Positions 8,612 to 16,477 of a stretch of DNA of 64,000 bases are shown here, in pieces. Both the position numbers and the translations under genes were made by a program. Source of the stretch: Ideonella alba (GTDB lineage Bacteria > Pseudomonadota > Gammaproteobacteria > Burkholderiales > Burkholderiaceae_C); NCBI RefSeq assembly GCF_018069875.1, contig NZ_JAGQDF010000015.1, positions 1 to 64,000 on the forward strand, written 5' to 3'. Below the pieces are notes generated by a model. That model saw only the letters and a list, made by a program, of their open reading frames with translations, searched no databases and was not told the origin of the DNA. Numbering within the stretch: position 1 is the first letter of the stretch; each line of letters opens with the position of its first letter.

Positions 8612-9193
8612 TCAAGGATTGGCTTGGGTTGGCCGAGATGGCGCGCTTGGCCGGGCCCGTGGCTGCAGTGCTGACAGGACCGGTGCCACACGCTCCAGGT
8701 GCGAGCGAACCTGACCGGCTACCGTGTCCAGCAGCCCTCGGTAGGCGCGGGCCGACTCGGCATCGGCCTGGCGCAGCAGCGCGCTCAGCCGGTGGACGTT
8801 GCGGCTGAGGGTGGCCAGCTCGGCGCAGGAGGCGGTCAGCGCCGCAAGGTGAGCGTCGCGCCCGCCACCGGCAGACAGCACGGGCACGTCGGCTATCAGG
8901 CCTGCCAGGTAGGCGCCACGCGACAGGCCCGCAGCGCGCGCGCCCGCGGCGAGCTGGCGAGCCTCCTCGGCCGACAGTCGAATCGACAGCTTGACGGTCG
9001 CAGCACTCGCCGAACCAGCTGTCGGCGCATCCATGCGGCTCGCTTCGCCTTCCAATTCGACCCCGAGATCACGCGCCACCGCGCCACGGACCAGCACCGA
9101 CACGCTGACCCGATCGGCCTGCGCACGCGCCACCAGCGCAGCCTTCAAGCCGCGCATATCTACCGTAACGAAGTCATGGGCAATGGTGTTCAT
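8612..9193 (-). CDS. MobC-like relaxosome accessory protein
   Basis: A 193-residue protein. The middle reads KLSIRLSAEEARQLAAGARA, then GLSRGAYLAGLIA, the ribbon-helix-helix style of MobC/TraJ proteins that bind oriT and help the relaxase open the strands. The C-terminal part is helical (LATLSRNVHRLSALLRQ), also typical of MobC. Start ATG at 9193 is the last before the large intergenic region; longer upstream readings have no family-like sequence. It lies just before the relaxase and diverges from the StbA-like gene, with the probable oriT between. Confidence 0.75.
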   Translation of the reverse strand: MNTIAHDFVTVDMRGLKAALVARAQADRVSVSVLVRGAVARDLGVELEGEASRMDAPTAGSASAATVKLSIRLSAEEARQLAAGARAAGLSRGAYLAGLIADVPVLSAGGGRDAHLAALTASCAELATLSRNVHRLSALLRQADAESARAYRGLLDTVAGQVRSHLERVAPVLSALQPRARPSAPSRPTQANP

Positions 9194-9561
9194 GAGCCGA
9201 CGAATGGAGGGTCGCGAAGCGCTTGTGAAACTGGCGGCGGGCCGCCTATCTCTGCACTCACCTTGAAGACCAGTATTGGCCCGAATCCACGCAGCCTGCC
9301 TGCGAGATTCCGGGGCAAATGCTGCAGTCCCGGCGGCCCGCGTCGGGCCAAGATTCCGTGCCAGCGGGACGCGCTGGTGCTGGAGCGAGACTGACCCGGG
9401 AATCCCCCGGGACGTGATCGAGACAGGGCAGGACCGGACCGGGACAGCAGCGGTGCGAATGTCTGACGGCATCGAACGCAAGAGGAACACGCCCGCGACG
9501 CATGCGAACCGGACGGTCTGCACCGCAGCCCCACTGACCTCAGGACACAGCGGAATTCGCC
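9194..9561. other. Probable oriT and divergent promoters
   Basis: This 368-base gap lies between the divergent mobC-relaxase and stb-like operons, where oriT is found in comparable plasmids and elements. It holds inverted repeats: CCAGCG/CGCTGG (9361-9377) and CCCGGG-AATC-CCCGGG (about 9396-9411). On the minus strand GGTCCTGCCC (about 9427-9436) resembles the ATCCTG|CCC nick core of IncP-type relaxases. The region is inferred from position; the exact nick site is a guess. Confidence 0.5.
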
Positions 9562-10086
9562 TTGAACAATATCGACTCGACAGCTCCCAAGGCGGCGAAC
9601 TCGGGCGAACCAGCATGCGGCGATAGCGTCAACGCCCCAGGCTGCGCCAGCAGCGTTCGACTGGTACCTGACCAGCCCCCGGGGCGCAGCACGCGCAAGG
9701 CGCGCTCCTTCTCCGACGAGATCGGCCGCCTGCATGCGGCGGGCTACACGCTGCAAGCCATTCGCAGCGCGCTGGCCAAGGTCGGCGTCAAGGTCAGCCG
9801 CAGCACAGTGCACCGGGAGGTGACGAAGGCCAGGCGGCGGCAGCCCTCCTCTCCCGCTGAGGAGTCCGACCACGCCCAGATGGATCAGATCGCGCAGGCT
9901 GCAGAAGTCGACGCGACGCCGCATCCCCAGAAAGCCGCTGCCCCCGCGCGTTCCGCCCATCCGCCAGCCCCTGCTCCGATCGCTGCCCCCAGCTTCACCG
10001 GCGGCCCCAAGGGCGAGGACGTCGCCAAGGCCTACATGGCCACCCAGATCACCAACCCCTTCATGCGTCGAAAGGACCCAGGATGA
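9562..10086 (+). CDS. StbA/TraK-like DNA-binding protein
   Basis: A 174-residue protein. Residues about 45-90 hold a helix-turn-helix-like segment: FSDEIGRLHAAGYTLQAIRS, then KVSRSTVHREVTKA. This resembles plasmid proteins such as TraK or StbA that bind repeats beside oriT. The C-terminal half is proline/alanine-rich and probably disordered. The start is TTG at 9562, with no better ATG nearby, so the N-terminus is uncertain. The stop overlaps the next gene as ATGA. By analogy with plasmid R388 it may repress its own operon and help position the element in the cell. Confidence 0.6.
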   Translation: MNNIDSTAPKAANSGEPACGDSVNAPGCASSVRLVPDQPPGRSTRKARSFSDEIGRLHAAGYTLQAIRSALAKVGVKVSRSTVHREVTKARRRQPSSPAEESDHAQMDQIAQAAEVDATPHPQKAAAPARSAHPPAPAPIAAPSFTGGPKGEDVAKAYMATQITNPFMRRKDPG

Positions 10087-10793
10087 AGATCGCCGTCATC
10101 AACTTCTCGGGCAACGTGGGCAAGTCCACCGTCGCCCGCCACCTCTTGCAGCCGCGCGTCGAAGGCGCCGAGCTGATCTGCGTGGAGAGCCTCAACGCGA
10201 CCGAGGCCGAGACGCAGACGATGCGCGGCGCGCAGTTTGCCGACCTGCAGGAGTACCTGCAGACCGTCAGCAGCGCGGTCGTCGACATCGGTGCCAGCAA
10301 TGTCGAGCAACTGCTGGCGCTGATGCACCAGTACCGCGGCAGCCACGAGGACTTCGATGCCTTCGTCGTGCCGACCGTGCCGGCCTTCAAGCAGCAGCAA
10401 GACACCATCGCCACGCTCGTGGAGCTCGCCCGCATCGGCGTACCCGCCTCCCGGGTTCGGCTGCTGTTCAACATGGTTGACGATCGCGACGAACTGGCGC
10501 GCAGCTTCCATCCCTTGCTGAGTTTCGTGGCGGAGCATCCTGTCGCGCAGGCTGACCTGGCCTGCCGGCTGGGCACGAACGAGATCTACAGGCGGCTGAA
10601 GAGCACGGGCATGGACCTCGGAGGGTTGGTGCGTGACACGACGGACTACAAGGCGCTCATCGCCCAGGCCGGGGATGCCGCCGAGAAGATCGCCTGGGCC
10701 CAGAAACTGGCCACCCGCCGGCTGGCCCTGGGCGTGCTGCCTGAGTTGGACGCCTGCTTTGCGGCGCTGACCCTGGAGGCGGCCGCGGCATGA
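10083..10793 (+). CDS. StbB-like ParA-family ATPase
   Basis: A 236-residue protein starting MKIAVINFSGNVGKSTVARH, a deviant Walker A of the ParA/Soj type. Downstream are SSAVVDIGASN (Walker B region) and DAFVVPTVPAFKQQQDT. This matches StbB-type ATPases found beside oriT in mobilizable plasmids and islands, which influence conjugation and plasmid positioning. It overlaps the genes on both sides by ATGA, so the three-gene operon is translationally coupled. No centromere-binding ParB partner is visible. Confidence 0.75.
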   Translation: MKIAVINFSGNVGKSTVARHLLQPRVEGAELICVESLNATEAETQTMRGAQFADLQEYLQTVSSAVVDIGASNVEQLLALMHQYRGSHEDFDAFVVPTVPAFKQQQDTIATLVELARIGVPASRVRLLFNMVDDRDELARSFHPLLSFVAEHPVAQADLACRLGTNEIYRRLKSTGMDLGGLVRDTTDYKALIAQAGDAAEKIAWAQKLATRRLALGVLPELDACFAALTLEAAAA

Positions 10794-11260
10794 CGGCCCC
10801 GAGCTCTGCGCGCGAGGCGCTGATCGCCGAAGCGCTGGGCGAGATGGCGGCGCTGCTGGAGCGGCTGGAAGCCGTGGCCCCGGCGCTGGAGGCCAGTCGG
10901 CTGGCGGTGGTTGGCGCCGGCAACAGCCTCGCCGACCAGGTGGACGCCTACGAGCGCCGCATGGCTGTGCTCACCGAGAACGCCAAGGCGCAGGCGCTCA
11001 AACACATCGCCCGCCGAACGGAAGAGCTGGCCCGCGAATCGGCCCAGACGCAGATCCGTGCGATGGAAGAAGCGGCGCGCATGCTGTTCAGGACCGAGGT
11101 GGGGCCGGCCCTGCACCGGGTGGCGATCCCGATGCAGCACCTGGCAAATCTGGCCCACCGTGGCGCCCACCCCTGGCAGACCTGGCTGACGCACGCGGCC
11201 ACGGCCGGCGTCGCGTCTGGCGTCACCTGGGCCTTGGCGGCTTGGTGGTGGGCGCGCTGA
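10790..11260 (+). CDS. StbC-like coiled-coil membrane protein
   Basis: A 156-residue protein, third gene of the stb-like operon. Most of it is an Ala/Glu/Arg-rich helix likely to form a coiled coil (residues about 10-110), followed by one hydrophobic segment near the C-terminus (AATAGVASGVTWALAAWWWA). It thus looks like an anchored coiled-coil protein of the StbC/TraM kind. The role is not established in the family. Confidence 0.6.
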   Translation: MTAPSSAREALIAEALGEMAALLERLEAVAPALEASRLAVVGAGNSLADQVDAYERRMAVLTENAKAQALKHIARRTEELARESAQTQIRAMEEAARMLFRTEVGPALHRVAIPMQHLANLAHRGAHPWQTWLTHAATAGVASGVTWALAAWWWAR

Positions 11261-11301
11261 GGGTCGAGTCACTCCATCGGGCTTTGCTATGTCCGCCGGT
11301 G

Positions 11302-11334
11302 CCCTGGCCTGGCGCCCGAGGCCGAAGGCCAGGG
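11302..11334. repeat. Inverted repeat after the stb-like operon
   Basis: CCCTGGCC (11302-11309) and GGCCAGGG (11327-11334) can form a hairpin 42 bases past the StbC-like stop. Confidence 0.35.
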
Positions 11335-11402
11335 CCAAGCTGGGCGCTGGCGGCAAGCACCAGCGTGCCGTGCAGCCGAAGGCGAGCACGGCGCGGACCC
11401 TT

Positions 11403-11430
11403 GCGCGGGCCGGCGCCAGCCGGCCCGCGC
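11403..11430. terminator. Strong hairpin between convergent genes
   Basis: An 11-bp perfect stem GCGCGGGCCGG / CCGGCCCGCGC with a 6-base loop lies between the convergent stb-like operon and the DUF7673-like gene. There is no T-run on either side, so termination is likely but not certain. Confidence 0.45.
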
Positions 11431-11478
11431 GGCGATGGACCACTGCCAGCCTTGTCCACCAGCAGGCGGCAGGGCGCC

Positions 11479-11832
11479 TCAGGCCGGGCTGGGCCAGCGC
11501 AGTCCCCAGCGCGCGATGACCGACCGCACCCGGGCGTCCCCGTCGGGGACCAGGGTGTGCAGGTCGGCGCGGCCCCAGCGCAGCGCGTCCAGGCAGCACA
11601 GCATGTCGTCGCTGATGGCGATGTCGACGGCGCGCAGCTCGTACAGGTCCAACGGAAACGCCCGGCCGTTGTAGGTCGCGGCCAGGAAGGCCGCGATGCG
11701 CCGGATCTGGCCGGAGTCGCCCTGCTCGGTCAGCGTGAGCAGGCGCGCGAAGGCCTGGGCGCCGGCCTGAGTGGCCTGGCGCGAACGGGCGTCGAGCTGC
11801 CTGAGCACGGCGGGGAGGTCTTCGGACGGCAT
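11479..11832 (-). CDS. DUF7673-like island protein
   Basis: A 117-residue protein. The middle (TEQGDSGQIRRIAAFLAATY, then LYELRAVDIAISDDML) follows the pattern I associate with DUF7673 proteins of integrative elements, which have TGQSxRVAxFLLAWWN then DLTDLWxVDxAIADDM. The function is unknown in the family. ATG at 11832 is chosen because GAGGAG stands seven bases upstream; TTG at 11898 would add 22 residues without such a site. It shares direction with the DUF932 and ssb genes, a trio often found together in such islands. Confidence 0.55.
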   Translation of the reverse strand: MPSEDLPAVLRQLDARSRQATQAGAQAFARLLTLTEQGDSGQIRRIAAFLAATYNGRAFPLDLYELRAVDIAISDDMLCCLDALRWGRADLHTLVPDGDARVRSVIARWGLRWPSPA

Positions 11833-11938
11833 GGGCAACTCCTCGATCGAGGTGACAGGTCGACCCGCCCAATCGTCGGGCGGATCGGGCTTGGCCAAGG
11901 CGCCAGATTCGGTGCTGAATCTGGCGCGCTGGCCTGTA

Positions 11939-12802
11939 TCAGGCCTTCAGCCTGCGCATCTCCTCGGCCAGCATCCACAGCGCACGGTTCAGGCTCACGC
12001 CACGGTCGATGCTGCCCACCGGCCGGGTCTGCAGGCGGCGCCCTTGCGCGCTGCGGCCGGGCTGGCCGCCTCGGATGACGTTTTCCTGCACGCGCTGGAA
12101 GGTGGTCCACAGGCTGCGGCCGATGTCCTCGGGTCGGCGCGCTTCGTTCAGCTGCTGGGCAGTGACCGGGGCCGGGGCCAGGTCGTCGCCCTCCTCTGTC
12201 TGGCGCTCACCAAAGCGCAGCGCCAGGGCTGCCGTCGCGAAGGCCATCTCCTCGGCCGGTTGCAGCTGCAGGGCCTTCATCGCCTCGGTGTGCTGGTTCA
12301 CCGCCTCGAACTCACCCAGCACGCGAAACGCTCCCTCGATCACCTCGCCCTGGATGTTGCCCTTGTGAGGGATACGGATGTCGTCCACCACCTGGCCTAC
12401 CACCAGGCCGTTACAGCAAACGAACCTGAAGAGACCGGCCAGCATTTGGTACGAGCTGGCGCCATCGTGGCTGTTGATCAGGATGATCTCGTTAGCCTCG
12501 GGACGGGCCTGGACCTGTCCGGCATGGCGCATGCGGATCAGGTGCTTGGTGAACTCCGCCTTGCCTTCGACGCGGCTGGCGCCCTGGGCGACCATGAAGG
12601 GCTCGAAACCCTCCTTGCGCAGGCCGCGCAGCACGTCGATGGTGGGGATGTAGGTGTAGCGCTCAGAGCGGCTGGCGTGCTTGCCCTCGGCAAAGATGGA
12701 CGGCGCCGCGGCGCGCATCTGGTCTTCGCTCAGCGGCTGGTCGCCGCGCACCACGCGGGTGTTGCGGGCAAAGCGGGTCGCCAGGGTCGGGGTCGAGTAC
12801 AT
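11939..12802 (-). CDS. DUF932 domain protein
   Basis: A 287-residue protein with the DUF932 pattern: YTYIPTIDVLRGLRKEGFEP, then INSHDGASSYQMLAGLFRFVC and CNGLVVG. DUF932 proteins are common on plasmids and phages, often near ssb, and are suspected to work in DNA replication or repair, but the activity is unknown. ATG at 12802 follows AAGGAAACCACC. It lies 89 bases after ssb in the same direction. Confidence 0.85.
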   Translation of the reverse strand: MYSTPTLATRFARNTRVVRGDQPLSEDQMRAAAPSIFAEGKHASRSERYTYIPTIDVLRGLRKEGFEPFMVAQGASRVEGKAEFTKHLIRMRHAGQVQARPEANEIILINSHDGASSYQMLAGLFRFVCCNGLVVGQVVDDIRIPHKGNIQGEVIEGAFRVLGEFEAVNQHTEAMKALQLQPAEEMAFATAALALRFGERQTEEGDDLAPAPVTAQQLNEARRPEDIGRSLWTTFQRVQENVIRGGQPGRSAQGRRLQTRPVGSIDRGVSLNRALWMLAEEMRRLKA

Positions 12803-12891
12803 GGTGGTTTCCTTCGATCGTTGATGGAGCTTCGAAGGGCGAGCGCGGCTCGTTGGCCTATTGACCAACATGGCGCCCACCCGGTCAGGGG

Positions 12892-13356
12892 TCAGGCGTC
12901 GGCGTGCGCCGGCTGGCGACCGCTGCGGGGCTTGCGGCTCGCGGCGGGGGTGCTGGGGCGCTCGGCGCTGCTGGTGCCGCCTTCGGCACCGGGGCCACCG
13001 CTGCGGCGCGCTTCGGACTCGGCACGGCTGTCGAGGTAGTCGATCTCCTCGGCCGTGAACGCCATGCCGTAGACGGTTTCGCCGTCCTTCTCGTAGTTGT
13101 TGTTGCGCAGCCGCCCGACGATGTTGACGTGCGAGCCCTTGCCCAGGTACTCCGCCGCGTTCTCGGCCTGCTTGCCCCAGAGCGTCCACTGAATCGCGGT
13201 GGATTCCTCCTCGCGGGCTTCGCCCGAACCGCGCCGGGTGTTGCTGATCGCGGTCAACACCGCCTTGGCGATCTTGCCTTCGCGGCCGTTGACGAGTTCG
13301 AGCTTGACGGCGCCGGCCAGGTGGGCGTGACGCTGGGTGACAGAAACTTGAGCCAT
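12892..13356 (-). CDS. ssb: Single-stranded DNA-binding protein, plasmid type
   Basis: A 154-residue OB-fold protein. Family marks are AVLTAISNTRRGSG, AIQWTLWGKQAENAAEYLGK and GSHVNIVGRLRNNNYEKDG. The tail is polar and disordered but lacks the acidic DDDIPF tip of the chromosomal protein, so it probably does not recruit host partners in the same way. It would coat single-stranded DNA after conjugative entry or during island replication. ATG at 13356 has GGAG nearby. Confidence 0.85.
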   Translation of the reverse strand: MAQVSVTQRHAHLAGAVKLELVNGREGKIAKAVLTAISNTRRGSGEAREEESTAIQWTLWGKQAENAAEYLGKGSHVNIVGRLRNNNYEKDGETVYGMAFTAEEIDYLDSRAESEARRSGGPGAEGGTSSAERPSTPAASRKPRSGRQPAHADA

Positions 13357-13472
13357 GACGATCTCCAAACGAGAGCCACCAGCCGGGTCCCGGTCCGGGT
13401 TCCCTGACAACTGATCCTCTCGCTCGGACTCACCTCGCACCCGCCCTGGGGCGGGCGGGGGGTGGGGGATGG

Positions 13473-13496
13473 CCCCTTCCCTCGGGAGGGAAGGGG
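13473..13496. repeat. Perfect 11-bp inverted repeat
   Basis: CCCCTTCCCTC and GAGGGAAGGGG with a two-base spacer, about 120 bases upstream of ssb. A G-rich tract lies on either side. It could form a cruciform or serve as an origin or terminator-like element. Confidence 0.6.
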
Positions 13497-13980
13497 TGGG
13501 GGATGGGTGCGCCTCTTCGCAGCCGAAGCAGTGAGCCGGTTTCCCGGCCCACCGCTTGAAGATCCCCCCACAAGTCCCCCTCGCAATTCGACGGGGGCGC
13601 GTGGGGGGAGCGCGGTGGGACGACTGGCGCACGGGCTGCCCTCCCCCATGTTCCCCACGGGCGGCGCAGCGTCGCGGCCGATGTGCCAGCTCGCCTGGCG
13701 CAGCGGTTGCAGCGCAGCCGACCAAACGACCACGAGCAGCGGCGACTCTGCGGCCGACGTGCCACCGAGCGAGCCACAGGCGAGCGACTGGCGCGGCGGT
13801 CGAGCCGCTGATCGCTGGCTTTGCAGCGGCTTAGCTGCTGCGGGCAATTCAACGCATTTGGTCTTCAGCGGCCCGGCTCCGGGCATGGCGGGTGCCCGGG
13901 GTGGCGATCTGGCGGGCGCCGCACCGAGCGAAGCGCAGCGTAGCGACCTGCAAGCCGGCCAGTTCGCCAAGCGGGCGTCG

Positions 13981-13997
13981 TTCACGCGTAGCGTGAA
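13981..13997. repeat. Perfect 7-bp inverted repeat
   Basis: TTCACGC-GTA-GCGTGAA, followed about 55 bases later by a GCCGG-CTTCG-CCGGC hairpin. Confidence 0.55.
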
Positions 13998-14294
13998 GGA
14001 ACCAGGGCCCGCGATCCCCGGGCAGGGGACAGGGACGCCTCACAAGGACCGCCGGCTTCGCCGGCCTGGCCGTGTTCGCGTGAGGGATGGCCGCCCGACA
14101 GGGGCGAGACGCTGGGCCTTTGACAGCGGCTCGACGCGCCGCGCAACAGCCCGGCCCCGCGCAGCGGGGACACGCCCGGGAAGAACCTCCTGATCGACAC
14201 CACGCCAACAGAGGTCGCCACCGCTCCCACAGCCAGCCCACCCACGAGAACTACCAACTACCATCCTCTCTCGCCGAGCCAACCAGACCACAGC

Positions 14295-15101
14295 ATGCTC
14301 CCCAGTCCACTATCCCGACTGAGCTCCTCGCCGAAGGACCTCAATCCCGGCGAGCGGGTCTACTACCGCGACCGCTTTCGCGAGGCGCGCTACGCCGCCC
14401 TGGCCGATGCCGAGGGCTTTGGCGCTATCTGCTTCGCACTTGAGGCCCTGGGCCTTCGGCTGCACGGCAAACAGGCAGCACTCGAGCACTACAGACCCAA
14501 GCTTGCCATCTGCGCGGCGAACTCGCCGCTACTGACGGGCCTGCCCGAACGCTTCCCCTCGACGTTCAAGTCGTTCGAGGCGCTCTTCAAGACGGTCCAG
14601 ACGGCCCGCAACGACGCAATGCACATCGGCGCCTACGCGCGCCACGCAACCGAAGCCGCAATCGAGCTGAGCATCGGATTGGAGGAAGCACTGATGGCGA
14701 ACTTCGAGAGGAAGGTCAAGGACGTGATGGTCAAGTCACCCATGACCGTTGAGCCCTGGCAACCGGTCGCCCAGGCCCGGCAACTCATGTTGATGCACTC
14801 GTTCTCCTTCCTGCCCGTGCGCATCGGTAGGTCGTGGTGGCTCGTGTCGGAGATCGGCCTGGCCAAGTTCCTGAACGGAGACGGCAAGAAGGATCGCCTC
14901 GCCCAGCCGATTCAGGATGCGAAGGCAGCTGGCATGCAGCTGGTCAGACTGCGTGAGGCGGATCTGCTGCACGAAGACACGACGATCGCCGAGGTGCTGG
15001 AGCGTGCGAAGGTTCAGAAGGGACCAACCCTCTGGCTGGTTGTCGACAAGCAGCACCCCGGACACCTCGCCGGAGTCCTGTCGCCCTTCGAGCTCATGTA
15101 A
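14295..15101 (+). CDS. HEPN-like domain fused to a CBS pair
   Basis: A 268-residue protein. The N-terminal helical part (1-125) ends in ARNDAMHIGAYARHAT, which contains R105-N106-x3-H110, the RNxxxH-type signature of HEPN ribonucleases. Residues about 135-268 look like two CBS motifs (VKDVMVKSPMTVEPWQPVAQ, then HEDTTIAEVLERAKV and a final HLAGVLSPFEL), a module that usually binds adenine nucleotides. A nucleotide-sensing RNase is therefore plausible, but HEPN motifs can be inactive. It stands alone, facing the MazG-NYN gene with 40 bases between their ends. Confidence 0.6.
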   Translation: MLPSPLSRLSSSPKDLNPGERVYYRDRFREARYAALADAEGFGAICFALEALGLRLHGKQAALEHYRPKLAICAANSPLLTGLPERFPSTFKSFEALFKTVQTARNDAMHIGAYARHATEAAIELSIGLEEALMANFERKVKDVMVKSPMTVEPWQPVAQARQLMLMHSFSFLPVRIGRSWWLVSEIGLAKFLNGDGKKDRLAQPIQDAKAAGMQLVRLREADLLHEDTTIAEVLERAKVQKGPTLWLVVDKQHPGHLAGVLSPFELM

Positions 15102-15141
15102 GTCGCATCGGACTCCACCCAGCGAACCGCGCAGCGGAGCC

Positions 15142-16410
15142 CTACGACGCGCCGGCTCCGGCCCCCGCAGCGGACTCGAACAACGGGTACTTGACGTCGC
15201 TCTCGGCGTTGATCACCACGGTGCCGGCCGCAACCAGCTTGTCGAGGGCCACCTCGATCGAGGCGTCGCCGGTCTCGGCGGCGAGCAGCGACTTCAACAA
15301 GCGCCGCAGCGCGGCCGGCTTCGTCGGGCGATTGACACCGACCTTGCGAAGGTTCTCGGTGATCCTCTTGATGTCGGCGTCGGACACCGACTTCTTCGGC
15401 GACGGGGACGCAGGGACAGCGCCGGTGCCACTCGGCGCCACAGCGGCCGGAACGGCCAACACTTTGCCTGGCCCAGCCGCCACGCCCCTTGCCCCAGCCG
15501 GTGTGGGAGCTTCCGCCTTCTTGGCAGGCACGACCTTCGGCGGCGACGCCTTCTTCGCCGCTGACGAAGACGCTGGCGTCTTGGCAACTGGCTTCTTCGC
15601 AGCGACCGGCTTGGCCACCGCCTTCTTCGTTGCGGCCTTCTTCGCAGCAACCTTCTTAGCTGGCGCCTTCTTGGCGGCCACCTTCTTCGCCGCGGCCTTC
15701 TTCGCTGGTGGTTTCACCTCGCCATGGGGCTGTCGGCGCACCACGAAGCCCATCGCCTTTGCATGCTCCAACATGGGCTCGTAGCCCTTGTCGTTGGCGA
15801 CGACGACCATCGCCGACTCGGGGTTCCGCGACGCGATGTAGCCCATGTAGAACGACAGATGGAAGTCCAGCGCGTTCTTGCCCGACTTGCTGATCGGCAC
15901 GGCCGTAGCACCGGTCCCGAACGATGCGAAGCGCTTTTCGACCTCCCGCTGGTGCGGCCCATGGAACACCCAGACCTGGCCAGCATCCGGGACCAGCGCC
16001 CGCAGCTCCGCATCACTAGGCTGGACGTTCTCGAAGTCCAGCAGCACATGCGTACCAGGCACCGATGCGCGCGTCGGCGAAACCCGCGGGATCACGCGTT
16101 TCGCCGGGTACTTGACCGCGTTTCTCGCCAGCTTGTCCCGCACCGCCTGCGACATATCGATCTGGCAGTGATCTGCCACCTGCAGAAGGTAGAGGAGCAC
16201 ATCGGCGACCTCCTCGCCGATGCGTTGCTTGGCCGCGGCGTCTTCGTGCGCAGTCCGGGACTCCTCAGGCGTCTGCCACTGGAAGATCTCCGCCAGCTCG
16301 GCCGCCTCAACCATCAGGGCCGTCGTCAGGTTCTTGGGTGTGTGAAACGGCTGCCAGTCGCGCTCTGCCGCGAAGTGCCGCAACTCAGCCTGCAGTTCAC
16401 CAAGGTTCAT
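15142..16410 (-). CDS. MazG-type pyrophosphohydrolase fused to an NYN nuclease
   Basis: A 422-residue three-part protein. Residues 1-105 are a MazG/RS21-C6-like nucleotide pyrophosphohydrolase (EAAELAEIF, E35/E38, and EEVADVLLY, E67/D70). Residues about 118-230 are an NYN/PIN-like nuclease with acidic residues at D125 (LLDFENV), D182 (ALDFHLSFY) and D207 (ANDKGYEPML). Residues 235-285 are a Lys/Ala tract of repeated KKAAAKK units like histone H1 tails, followed by a helical C-terminal domain. ATG at 16410 follows GGGAGACAGG. The parts are normally separate genes; no stop or frameshift lies between them. It may remove nucleotides and cut RNA under stress or infection. Confidence 0.75.
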   Translation of the reverse strand: MNLGELQAELRHFAAERDWQPFHTPKNLTTALMVEAAELAEIFQWQTPEESRTAHEDAAAKQRIGEEVADVLLYLLQVADHCQIDMSQAVRDKLARNAVKYPAKRVIPRVSPTRASVPGTHVLLDFENVQPSDAELRALVPDAGQVWVFHGPHQREVEKRFASFGTGATAVPISKSGKNALDFHLSFYMGYIASRNPESAMVVVANDKGYEPMLEHAKAMGFVVRRQPHGEVKPPAKKAAAKKVAAKKAPAKKVAAKKAATKKAVAKPVAAKKPVAKTPASSSAAKKASPPKVVPAKKAEAPTPAGARGVAAGPGKVLAVPAAVAPSGTGAVPASPSPKKSVSDADIKRITENLRKVGVNRPTKPAALRRLLKSLLAAETGDASIEVALDKLVAAGTVVINAESDVKYPLFESAAGAGAGAS

Positions 16411-16465
16411 CCCTGTCTCCCTTCTTCAGGCGCATCTTGCCAGCCAAGGCAGCGACCCAGCACCG

Positions 16466-16471
16466 CAGAAT
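16466..16471 (+). promoter_or_regulatory. -10 box for a probable leaderless mRNA
   Basis: CAGAAT lies exactly six bases before the ATG at 16478, so transcription should begin at or next to the start codon. Confidence 0.4.
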
Positions 16472-16477
16472 CGCCAC

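Larger units (their letters stand above)
13357..14294. other. Non-coding, hairpin-rich stretch of about 0.94 kb
   Basis: I see no gene I would defend. Long open frames exist in several phases but have low-complexity translations and no family resemblance. The stretch is rich in short inverted repeats (listed separately) and repeats of a GAGCGAAGCGCAGCG-type phrase near 13765 and 13925. It may be a replication or maintenance region of the island, or decayed sequence. Confidence 0.5.

Noticed and set aside
13462-14193. Open frame of 243 codons in the hairpin-rich region
   Set aside because: Translation is Pro/Gly/Ala/Arg-rich, runs through the inverted repeats and has no RBS.
15560-15710. Short tandem repeats as a CRISPR or DNA repeat array
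   Set aside because: They code for Lys/Ala repeats of the MazG-NYN linker; there are no spacers.
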